Part shown: positions 35,798 through 43,542 of the stretch, in pieces | Numbering within the stretch: the first letter of the stretch is position 1 | Layout: every line of letters starts with the position of its first letter | DNA from: Mariniblastus fucicola | Lineage (GTDB): Bacteria > Planctomycetota > Planctomycetia > Pirellulales > Pirellulaceae | Reading direction: 5' to 3' | Length of the DNA: 64,000 nt | Assembly (NCBI RefSeq): GCF_008087665.1 | Contig: NZ_CP042912.1 | Coordinates: 4,402,001-4,466,000 of the forward strand | Notes under the pieces: model-generated | The model's input: only the letters and a program-made list of their open reading frames with translations | Told to the model about the DNA's origin: nothing | Databases searched by the model: none | Made by a program: the position numbers and the translations under genes

Positions 35798-37810
35798 ATG
35801 ACTGGACTTACTAGATTTGACAAGTCTTGTCTCTCTACTTCCAAAAGAAAGACTTCCAACTCAACTTCCACCTACCAACAGTTGGAAAAACGCAACCTCC
35901 TGGCAACGTTTGTGGTAAACACCTCAGACGACATCGTTGCCGATGACGGCCTGGTTTCTCTCCGAGAGGCCATAACCGCCGCCAACACGAATGCATCATT
36001 CAGTGACGTGGCGGCTGGTGACGAGACGGGCGACCGAATCGTATTCGGGCCTGGAACTCGTCTCAATACGATGTTTCTGCTCGACGGAGGGTTTCAAATC
36101 ACGGATGACCTTGTCATCCGAGGTTATGAAGATGGCGATGGCTTTAACACCGGCATCGAGACCAATCTTGATCGCATTTTCAACATTGATACGACCGAGC
36201 AGGTTTACTTCCGTGATCTGCGACTCGAGTTCGGCAGGGCTGATCAGGGAGCTTTGATTAAAGTCAATGCTGGTGGCAACGTCACTATCAAGAGCTCGTA
36301 CCTTGGCAATGGATTCGCAGAACAGGGCGGGGCGGTTTATGCAACCGACTCACGGCTCTTTTTTGACGATACAACATTCTGGCACAACAACGCCTCTGAC
36401 GAAGGCGGCGGAATCTGGGCGGACGGTGGCGACGTTAGCATCGTCGGAGACTCCAGATTCGAAAAAAGCGGTGCCAATGAAGGCGGTGGAGTTTTTGTCA
36501 CCAACGGAACACGACTTTTCGCAGCAGGCACGACATTCGAGAACAACTACTCTCTTGAAGGTGGCAGTGCCATTTGGGCAGCAAACGAAACAGATGTCTT
36601 TGTGAAAGACAGTGTGTTCCGATCCAACGGCGCCGACCCTGATAGTTCCGGCACTGACGAAGCTGAATTTCTGGAAGGAGGTGCGATTCGGACTTCTGGA
36701 GATTCCATACGCGTCGCCCAGTCAACTTTCTCTGGAAATGAAGCACGCCGAGGTGGGGCTGTCTTTTCGACTGCAACGAGTTCAACCTTTGTTGATTCTG
36801 TTTTTGAGCAGAACGATGCCACGTTCACTGGAGGAGCAGGCTGGTTCTCCACTGGTGAGGTTCGCTTTAACGGTGGGCGTATCGTTGACAACTCTGCTGA
36901 AGCGCGGGGAGGTGGAATCGAATTCGCGACTGGCGTCACTCAAGAATTGATTGGCATTGTTCGAGATATCGAGATCGCGTCGAATAGCGCCGTCGCGGGT
37001 GGAGGAATTTCAGCAACGGGGACAGACCTTAGAGTCGTGAACGCCACTGTCGCGGACAATATCGCTCGCACTGCCACAGTTAATGCCGCAACATCAAGAG
37101 GCGGCGGAATCAGCGTCGTATACAGCGACCTGTACGCTCTCGACACGCTTTTTGAAAACAATAGTGCTGAGGGCACTGTCGGAAGTGGAGGTGCAATCGC
37201 CACGTTCGGCTCAACCTCTTTCATTGACGGGTCCACATTCGAGTCCAACGCCGCCGGTACCGGAGGAGGCATTGCGCTTCGCTCTGGTGACGACGTAACG
37301 CTCAAGCAGACCTCCTTTGCCAGCAACATGGCAACAGGTGGCGGTGGAGCGGTTTTCGTTGGCGGCAACAACACGCTCAGAAGCTTCAACTCCACGTTTG
37401 ATTCCAATACGTCCGACGGCAGCGGCGGAGCAATTTATGTTGTCGCGACCGGACGTTTCGTATCCCGCGGCACATCATTCGGAGCGAACGTTGCGGCAGG
37501 CGAGGGCGGAGCGATTCTTAATTACGGCACCGCAAACATCGCTGGCAGTACATTTAACGGAAACCGTGCAACACGCGGCGGTGCCATCAAGGTGGGCGGA
37601 ACCTCCGGGTTGCTTTCCATCGTCGACACGACCCGATTTAGCTCAAATATCGCGAATGCAAACGGATCTGCGATTTCATCGACATCATCCAGCATCACAC
37701 TTATCAACGATGCAGAATTCAATGGCAACGTTGTTGATGATGGTTTTGGCGATTTGCTGTTCGTTGGTGATGTCACATTCCACCGAGTCACCAATTCGGA
37801 TGTTGGCTAA
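35798..37810 (+). CDS. Surface right-handed beta-helix protein with LEPR-XLL-type N-terminus
   Basis: A 670-residue protein from ATG 35798 (GGAG seven bases upstream). Near residue 30 the sequence YQQLEKRNLLATFVV is a variant of the planctomycete LEPR-XLL motif (LEKRNLLA). Next comes SLREAITAANTNA, the start of the beta-helix families with CSLREAI motifs, and then about 20 turns with repeated GG(A/G)I, NxA and SxFxxN elements, such as GGAVYATDSRLFF and GGGIWADGGDVSI. This is the Pmp-like/pectin-lyase solenoid type. There is no catalytic site visible and no classical signal peptide; export probably uses the LEPR-XLL context. Adhesion or a matrix role is likely (inference). Confidence 0.82.
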   Translation: MTGLTRFDKSCLSTSKRKTSNSTSTYQQLEKRNLLATFVVNTSDDIVADDGLVSLREAITAANTNASFSDVAAGDETGDRIVFGPGTRLNTMFLLDGGFQITDDLVIRGYEDGDGFNTGIETNLDRIFNIDTTEQVYFRDLRLEFGRADQGALIKVNAGGNVTIKSSYLGNGFAEQGGAVYATDSRLFFDDTTFWHNNASDEGGGIWADGGDVSIVGDSRFEKSGANEGGGVFVTNGTRLFAAGTTFENNYSLEGGSAIWAANETDVFVKDSVFRSNGADPDSSGTDEAEFLEGGAIRTSGDSIRVAQSTFSGNEARRGGAVFSTATSSTFVDSVFEQNDATFTGGAGWFSTGEVRFNGGRIVDNSAEARGGGIEFATGVTQELIGIVRDIEIASNSAVAGGGISATGTDLRVVNATVADNIARTATVNAATSRGGGISVVYSDLYALDTLFENNSAEGTVGSGGAIATFGSTSFIDGSTFESNAAGTGGGIALRSGDDVTLKQTSFASNMATGGGGAVFVGGNNTLRSFNSTFDSNTSDGSGGAIYVVATGRFVSRGTSFGANVAAGEGGAILNYGTANIAGSTFNGNRATRGGAIKVGGTSGLLSIVDTTRFSSNIANANGSAISSTSSSITLINDAEFNGNVVDDGFGDLLFVGDVTFHRVTNSDVG

Positions 37811-37840
37811 TCATTTAAGAGACTCCAATTCAGTCTTCAA

Positions 37841-37872
37841 GATGGCGGACTTTTCCAAGTCCGCCATTTTTG
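37841..37872 (+). terminator. Rho-independent terminator
   Basis: ATGGCGGACTT-ttcc-AAGTCCGCCAT, a perfect 11-bp stem, followed by TTTTTG. It lies 31 bases after the beta-helix gene. Confidence 0.9.
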
Positions 37873-37911
37873 TAGAATTAGCCCTCAGCATCTCTCTCCC
37901 ACCAAGAATCC

Positions 37912-38304
37912 ATGGCCAAGTACAACGAACTCAACGATCAAGAAACCTACGTCATCGAGCACAAGGGCACCGAGCGACCGGGCTCGGGCGAGTTCAACAA
38001 CCACGACGAATCCGGCACCTACATCTGCCGACGATGCAATGCAGCGCTCTATGAGTCGTCGTCCAAGTTCCATTCTGGCTGCGGTTGGCCCAGCTTTGAC
38101 GACGAAATCGCTGGCGCCGTTCGACGCGAAACCGATGCGGATGGACGCCGTACCGAGATTCTTTGCGAAAACTGCGGAGGCCACCTGGGCCACGTTTTTG
38201 TCGGCGAACAACTAACCGAAAAGAACACGCGTCACTGTGTGAATTCGATCTCGATGAAATTCGTTCCCGCCGGCGAGCCACTCCCCGAAGTCGCCAGCGA
38301 GTAG
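37912..38304 (+). CDS. msrB: Peptide-methionine (R)-S-oxide reductase
   Basis: Repairs oxidised methionine (R-sulfoxide) in proteins using thioredoxin. It has 130 residues, typical for a stand-alone MsrB. The zinc site is CRRCN and [12 protein letters not shown], the substrate face is [12 protein letters not shown], and the catalytic cysteine is in [11 protein letters not shown] near residue 110. No signal peptide, so it acts in the cytoplasm. It follows the terminator of the beta-helix gene and is convergent with the sialidase gene, whose stop is only one base away. Confidence 0.96.
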   Translation: MAKYNELNDQETYVIEHKGTERPGSGEFNNHDESGTYICRRCNAALYESSSKFHSGCGWPSFDDEIAGAVRRETDADGRRTEILCENCGGHLGHVFVGEQLTEKNTRHCVNSISMKFVPAGEPLPEVASE

Positions 38305-38305
38305 C

Positions 38306-39406
38306 TCACTCGTCGATGTTTACGGCAACAAACGAAATCGTTTTGTAGTTGTCTTTCTCGAACAGGATTCCGACACGACCGTCGGCCAATTTCGTCAGGC
38401 AACAATAGGCGAATCCGTCAGCGTAAACTTCCTTCGACCAAGGCCACGTCTTTCCTTCGTCGGTGCTCAGTCGAAGCACGCCGCCGCTACGTGATTTCTG
38501 GTTCGCCGGATTGCAGAACAGAATGCGACTCTCGCCATCCTCTGGCCATGAGTAACGAAGAATCGACGCCTGACAAGTCGGCTCAACGAGAGTCGGATCA
38601 TCCTGAAGCTTCGACCAGGTCACACCACCGTCGCTACTGATGGCGACCTTTCGATGTTTGGTGTTGCCCTTTCCCTGCGAGCGAGCATTGAGCATTACGG
38701 TTCCGTCGGACAATTCAACAAGTTGCACTTCGTTCGCGTGGCCTTTGCCGTCTTCTTCTGGCACTTCGCCCATTTTCCACGACTCACCATCGTCGTCGGA
38801 GTACGCTGCGTAAACTCGCCAATCACCAAACGGACCCTGATTGAACGGGATCAGGATTCGGCCTTTGTGATCGCCGCGGCGAAGCACGATTCCAATTCCC
38901 GGACCGCTGGAAACACTGGTCACACGTTCGGCTCGTTTCGTCTGTCGGGTCACATCAACGGGCTTCGACCAGGTGACACCGTCGTCGTCGCTGAACTGGG
39001 TAAACGTCGCGTAGGCATCTTCGCCGAAACCCGGTTTGGCTTTGTGCTCCCCAAGTTTACTTTGTTGGAACATCAACAGGATTCGACCAGAATCGAGAAC
39101 GACCACCAGCGGATTGTTGAGAGAGAGCTTGCCGGCTTCGTGCACGACCTGAACGTCGCTCCAAGTCGCGCCGCCGTCTTTGGAACGCTTCAAAATGATG
39201 TCGTTTTCCGAATGGTCGCCGCCCTGACGGCCCTCGGCAAATGCCAACAGAGTCCCGGCCTCCGTCGTGACCAAAGAAGGAATTCGAATCGCCGGATAGC
39301 CGTCGGTATGAGGGACAAAGACGTCGACGATGCTCGAATCGCCATCCTGGGCAAACAGGCAGAACGGGTTGAGAAACAGCAGAGCCAAAATCAGAAACAG
39401 TTTCAT
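38306..39406 (-). CDS. Exported sialidase (BNR/Asp-box, GH33-like)
   Basis: A 366-residue six-bladed propeller. Residues 1-20 are a signal peptide (LFLILALLFLNPFCLFAQ). The arginine-containing RIP motif is YPAIRIPSLV near residues 38-47. Five Asp-box repeats follow: SKDGGATW, SDDDGVTW, SDDDGESW, SSDGGVTW and STDEGKTW. Asp and Glu residues expected at the active site are in GRQGGDHSEND and GHANEVQLVEL. Exo-alpha-sialidases cleave terminal sialic or related acids; the actual substrate in a planctomycete may be another ulosonic acid or algal glycan. Confidence 0.88.
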   Translation of the reverse strand: MKLFLILALLFLNPFCLFAQDGDSSIVDVFVPHTDGYPAIRIPSLVTTEAGTLLAFAEGRQGGDHSENDIILKRSKDGGATWSDVQVVHEAGKLSLNNPLVVVLDSGRILLMFQQSKLGEHKAKPGFGEDAYATFTQFSDDDGVTWSKPVDVTRQTKRAERVTSVSSGPGIGIVLRRGDHKGRILIPFNQGPFGDWRVYAAYSDDDGESWKMGEVPEEDGKGHANEVQLVELSDGTVMLNARSQGKGNTKHRKVAISSDGGVTWSKLQDDPTLVEPTCQASILRYSWPEDGESRILFCNPANQKSRSGGVLRLSTDEGKTWPWSKEVYADGFAYCCLTKLADGRVGILFEKDNYKTISFVAVNIDE

Positions 39407-39428
39407 CGTTGATCAATCCTGTGCGCAT

Positions 39429-39458
39429 TAAAAAAGCCGCCGAGCAACCTCGACGGCT
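39429..39458 (-). terminator. Rho-independent terminator
   Basis: On the minus strand AGCCGTCGAG and CTCGGCGGCT pair with a GTTG loop, followed by five or six T. It ends the gene at 39484-40815. Confidence 0.9.
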
Positions 39459-39483
39459 CTAGTTTATCCGGTTTCGCAAACGA

Positions 39484-40815
39484 TTACTCGCCGCGAAGCT
39501 TCAAACTGACCTGAGTCAACTTTTCGCGAACTTCGGTCAAGCTTGTAACGCCGAAGTTTTTGCACTCCAGCAGATCGTCCGGTGATTTGCGGATCAATTC
39601 GCCGATCGTCGCCAAACCCAAACGCGTCATGCACTTGCGGGCACGAACCGAAAGGTTCAGATCAGAAATCGGACGGTCCAGCAACGCCTGCTCATCGGCA
39701 GACAAATGACTGGTGTCCATCGGCTCGTCTTCGGTTTCTTTCTGGTTGGCGAATTGGCCAATCATCAGCCCTTTGTTGGCCATCATCTCGCGAATCTCAA
39801 CCAGCGACGTCTCGCCAAAGTTCTTGGAGTTGAGCAACTCCGATTCGCTGACTTTCGTCAAATCGCCAAGCATCAAAATGCCCATCTTTTGCAGGCAGTT
39901 TCGGCTGCGAACCGAAAGCTCGAATTGAGCAATTGGAATGCTCATCACGCCGGCAATCTGCTGACGCATCTTCTCACGGTCGTGATCGTATTGCTCATCC
40001 ATCGACGCAACCGAATCGCGACGATAGAGAATCGCACGGTCGTGAGTTGGGAAGGATTCAAGGATCCGATCGTAGCAGCGAGCGGCTCGTTCGTACTGTT
40101 CGTGATCTTCGTACAGCAAACCAAGATTCAGCAGCGTTCCGACGTTGGTCGGGAACACAGCCGCTGCTCGCTGGTACAGTTCGATGGCTTTCTCGTCGTT
40201 ACCACGGCGGTCGTTTTCGAGAGCCAAACCGAACAGAGCACCACCGTGCTGTTCGTCGATTTCGACGGCTCGTTCGTACAACCGGCAGACTTCTTCCGGA
40301 TTGGTACATGTCGCCGCGATCGATGCACCACGCTGATACAGGTACTCAGCCGTCTGTTCGGTGGGGCCAAAAATGTTGTCCACGATCGACATGGCGCCTT
40401 CGAGATCGCCAGCATGACGCTTACATTCGGCGATCGCCAACAGGCAAGTATCATTGTCGTAGCCCGCAGTTTTCGCGGCTTCGTAGCATTCAATCGCGCG
40501 ATCGTATCCGCCAAGCCCGAAATGGGACTTGCCTTGATAGAACTGAGCCAATGCTCCACCGTCCGCGTTTTCCAACGTCGTGATCGCGTCGGAGTAGCGA
40601 CCAAGCATGTACTGACAAACTCCCAGGCGAACCGAGCTCGCAGGAGTCCGCGACATCTGGCCTTCAAGTTCCTGGGTGACTTCCTTGAGTTGCGGGAACT
40701 GAGAGAAGTCGTTGCAGATTCGCTCGGCAACGAACTTGATTTCGGAAGGTCCAAAAGAACTGTTGGACAGCAGGATATCTTTAAGTTGAGGCTGAACTTC
40801 AGGCATCTGAGCCAT
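39484..40815 (-). CDS. TPR protein with two RNA-polymerase alpha C-terminal-like domains
   Basis: A 443-residue soluble protein from ATG 40815. Residues about 60-280 hold a TPR array (ALAQFYQGKSHFGLGGYDRA, NLGLLYEDHEQYERAARCYD). Residues 290-440 contain two copies of the alpha-CTD helix-hairpin-helix fold: FELSVRSRNCLQKMGILMLG then LLNSKNFGETSLVEIREMM, and LNLSVRARKCMTRLGLATIG then LLECKNFGVTSLTEVREKL. In RNA polymerase alpha this domain binds UP-element DNA and activators. Here the real alpha subunit N-terminal domain is absent, so the protein is not the polymerase subunit. It might tether TPR partners to DNA or compete with alpha (inference). Confidence 0.88.
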   Translation of the reverse strand: MAQMPEVQPQLKDILLSNSSFGPSEIKFVAERICNDFSQFPQLKEVTQELEGQMSRTPASSVRLGVCQYMLGRYSDAITTLENADGGALAQFYQGKSHFGLGGYDRAIECYEAAKTAGYDNDTCLLAIAECKRHAGDLEGAMSIVDNIFGPTEQTAEYLYQRGASIAATCTNPEEVCRLYERAVEIDEQHGGALFGLALENDRRGNDEKAIELYQRAAAVFPTNVGTLLNLGLLYEDHEQYERAARCYDRILESFPTHDRAILYRRDSVASMDEQYDHDREKMRQQIAGVMSIPIAQFELSVRSRNCLQKMGILMLGDLTKVSESELLNSKNFGETSLVEIREMMANKGLMIGQFANQKETEDEPMDTSHLSADEQALLDRPISDLNLSVRARKCMTRLGLATIGELIRKSPDDLLECKNFGVTSLTEVREKLTQVSLKLRGE

Positions 40816-40971
40816 GAAAGAATCTCCGGTGTTCGGTTGGTGTTGCTGTCTCGCTGACGACGAGACTACTCGGGTCACGATACGCAAAATCTCGCATCGG
40901 TACGTTGGGCACGGCTGCGCAGCTCTAGCGCCCAGAAGAATCCCCTATTTTGCCATCTTTTGCAGAATTGT

Positions 40972-41979
40972 TCAACCGCCAGTTTTCAGCAATTCTTCGG
41001 GTTCAGACCCGTTGAATGTGACGATCTCGGCCAGAATCGGCCGGTGATCGGAAAGCAGTGAATCGACGACGCGATAGGATTGGAATTCGAGGGATTCGGA
41101 CACAAGAATCCAGTCAATAATCATTTCGGGCGAATCGGACCTGAAAGTCAATTCTGCTTCCCCCGGAGGATTATTCGGTATATTTCGCGTCAGATGCCCG
41201 TTTTCGGTGAGGGTCATAATTGTGTTGGCCCCTTCGGACGTCGTCGCTGATCGGGGAAGGCCCGGTGGCGTCGAATTCATGTCGCCCATCACGATGCAGG
41301 CCTGCGGCAGATCGGCGATCAGCTCGGAGACTTGCCCAGCTGATCGCTCCCTGATTTCCTCGCTGCGGTGCGAAAGATGCAAACCGACGATTCGATAGAT
41401 GCTTGCTCCGAACGCTACCTCGCAATGCGCGCCCCGCTTCTTACCAGCCAGCAACGTTTCAACCTTGGAGTACGACGGCAAGTCGATGACTTGGGGATTT
41501 GATATCGGGTAGCGAGAGAGGATTGCGTTTCCAAATCGCCAAGTCCACAGCAGTACGCGGAAGTCCAGGTTGCGTTCTTCCACGCGATATCGATAGCCAG
41601 CTTTCTCAGCAAGATACTCCGCCAGATTGACGCGGTTGCTCCAACTGGCGTAAAAGTCGACTTCGTTCAGCACGACAACGTCGGCGTCGAGTTCAACCAA
41701 CAAGTCCGCGATCTCATCCAGCCGTGCCATGCGAGTTTGGGCATCGCCTCCCTCCCAGTTTGATTCGGCAAGGCCGCGACCGTGAGCGATGTTGTAGCAG
41801 GCGACTCGCAGCTTTGAACTCGGCTCAACCGCCACGGCAACACCCGGCTCGTCCATTTCAAATACCAGAACTCTGTTTGCCCGGCTGTTAATTCGGCTCC
41901 ACAGATACGGCAGCAGCACGATCGCCAACAGCAGCAAAACGGCCAGGAACAGTTTTCGTTTTTTGAGAACGTTCTTCAT
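40972..41979 (-). CDS. Membrane-anchored endonuclease/exonuclease/phosphatase-family hydrolase
   Basis: A 335-residue protein. Residues 8-26 form an uncleaved anchor (LFLAVLLLLAIVLLPYLW), so the catalytic domain is likely extracytoplasmic. The EEP superfamily motifs are all present: RVACYNIAHGRG, VVVLNEVDF (metal-binding Glu), VMGDMNSTPP, IIDWILVS, and SDHRPILAEI (catalytic His). Members cleave phosphodiesters of nucleic acids, phospholipids or inositol phosphates; this one cannot be assigned further. It is flanked by unrelated genes, without overlap. Confidence 0.87.
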   Translation of the reverse strand: MKNVLKKRKLFLAVLLLLAIVLLPYLWSRINSRANRVLVFEMDEPGVAVAVEPSSKLRVACYNIAHGRGLAESNWEGGDAQTRMARLDEIADLLVELDADVVVLNEVDFYASWSNRVNLAEYLAEKAGYRYRVEERNLDFRVLLWTWRFGNAILSRYPISNPQVIDLPSYSKVETLLAGKKRGAHCEVAFGASIYRIVGLHLSHRSEEIRERSAGQVSELIADLPQACIVMGDMNSTPPGLPRSATTSEGANTIMTLTENGHLTRNIPNNPPGEAELTFRSDSPEMIIDWILVSESLEFQSYRVVDSLLSDHRPILAEIVTFNGSEPEELLKTGG

Positions 41980-42037
41980 GGCAATCGATGAACCAGTAAT
42001 GTTAAGCCGCGAGCGCGGTCACGGCATGCCCAATTTT

Positions 42038-42109
42038 CGTTTAACGGTAAGCCGAAGGCGACTGCGTTACTCCATTCGACCGCAGTCGCCTTCGGCTTGC
42101 CGTTAAACG
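42038..42109. repeat. Long inverted repeat between two minus-strand genes
   Basis: Two 29-base arms, starting CGTTTAACGGTAAGCCGAAG at 42038 and ending CTTGCCGTTAAACG at 42109, match as inverted repeats with one mismatch around a 14-base loop (42067-42080). The arms contain the smaller palindromic word AAGCCGAAGGCGACTGCG. It could act as a terminator without T run, or be a miniature mobile element. Confidence 0.85.
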
Positions 42110-42167
42110 ATTTGAGGCTCACGTCGTCCGAACGCGTCGTCCGAACGAGTCCACAGCCCGAAACCGG

Positions 42168-43361
42168 CTAACTTACGGCGTTGAGCGCTTCCACGGCTTG
42201 CTGTACTTCATCTTCGGTCGTGCAAACATGCGGAGCAAATCGAATGTAGCCGTCGCGCGGCGTGACAATAATCTTCTTCTTCTCCAACACTGCACAGATT
42301 TCCGGAGCTGAATGCTTTTTCGGAATCAGCGACAGAATCCCGGACCGATGCTGCGGCACGTGCAAAACAGGCTGATACAGATCTCCATCGAGACCCTCAA
42401 TCGCGATGTCCTGCAACGCGAAATTGTGATCGCGAACTTCCTCCATCGATTGCTTTCCAAACAGATCCTTGGCAATCGACGAAAGCCCGTCCAGCAGCGA
42501 ATAGGAAACCGTCGAGTACTGAAACTTCTGCCCGTTGGTGTGCGGGTTCCAGGTGTGATCGAGATATTGCGTATCCTGCTTCATATGATCGGCGCCGGTC
42601 ATTGTAATGGCGATCTTTTCCCGAAAGTCTGGTCGCGTGTACATCACGCCTGTGCCAACCGGACCGAGCATCCACTTCCAACCGGCCGAGGCAACTGCTG
42701 CCGCGTTCCACTGTTCAGGATAGACCGGCAGGCAACCGAAACTTTGAGCCGCGTCGACAACCAGATCGATGCCACGGTCTTTACAGAACTCACCAAGCTG
42801 AACCAGGTCCGCAGCGAAACCGCTGGTGAACTGAACGTGACTGATGGCGATAACGCGTGTTCGATCGGTCACGTGCGAAACCAGATCGTCAAAGGACCAG
42901 CCGCGAGCAAACGAATCCGGAATCGGAGCCGCTTTCGGATGATCGATTTGCGGAACGTCGCAATCCGCAAGCTGAATCAACTCCACATCGTGCTTCTTCG
43001 TCTGCAAAACCCAGGGGTAGTGATTGGCCGGGTATTCGTTGACATAGCTGATGATCTGATCGCCGGACTTCCAGGGATATCCGTTGGCGATCATACAGAT
43101 GGCCTCCGAAGTATTCGTGGTCATTGTGATGTTGTCGGCATCGGTTTTCATCATCGCCGCAAAGTTGCGATAAAAATTATTCGCGATGTGCTGCTCGCCT
43201 GAATACTCGAACAGCATCTGTCGACCCGCGAGAACCTGGCGGTCGATGCAGTGCTTGGCGACCTCCGCTGCTGGCTGATAAAGGTGCGAAACGCTGCAAT
43301 GCGCCAGAAAGTTGTACTCATTCTTAATAGGGAACGCGGATGGTGATTTATCTATATTCAT
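42168..43361 (-). CDS. PLP-dependent class V aminotransferase family protein
   Basis: A 397-residue fold-type I enzyme from ATG 43361. Key parts: NEYNFLAHCSVSHLYQPAAE at the N-terminus, TTNTSEAICMIANG (phosphate-site loop), VVDAAQSFGCLP with the PLP aspartate, and SAGWKWMLGPVGTGVMY with the lysine that holds PLP. The class V group includes kynureninases, isopenicillin N epimerases, cysteine desulfurases and selenocysteine lyases; the subfamily cannot be fixed by eye. A longer frame from 43544 overlaps the divergent TPR gene start and is unlikely. The 181 bases upstream form a divergent promoter region. Confidence 0.82.
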   Translation of the reverse strand: MNIDKSPSAFPIKNEYNFLAHCSVSHLYQPAAEVAKHCIDRQVLAGRQMLFEYSGEQHIANNFYRNFAAMMKTDADNITMTTNTSEAICMIANGYPWKSGDQIISYVNEYPANHYPWVLQTKKHDVELIQLADCDVPQIDHPKAAPIPDSFARGWSFDDLVSHVTDRTRVIAISHVQFTSGFAADLVQLGEFCKDRGIDLVVDAAQSFGCLPVYPEQWNAAAVASAGWKWMLGPVGTGVMYTRPDFREKIAITMTGADHMKQDTQYLDHTWNPHTNGQKFQYSTVSYSLLDGLSSIAKDLFGKQSMEEVRDHNFALQDIAIEGLDGDLYQPVLHVPQHRSGILSLIPKKHSAPEICAVLEKKKIIVTPRDGYIRFAPHVCTTEDEVQQAVEALNAVS

Positions 43362-43542
43362 TCGATTCGTGTTTTTTTGCGTGCTGTCGGCAGGCCTCGG
43401 GTGTTCATCTGTTGTGCTGAACGTTGCTCCAACGGTGAAGCAACCATCATTCAGCGGGGGCTCGAAATCAATTCGCCGGATTAAAGTTCGCGAATCGATG
43501 TCGGGATGACACAGGGACTGACGGGCGTAATACAATTTGAGC

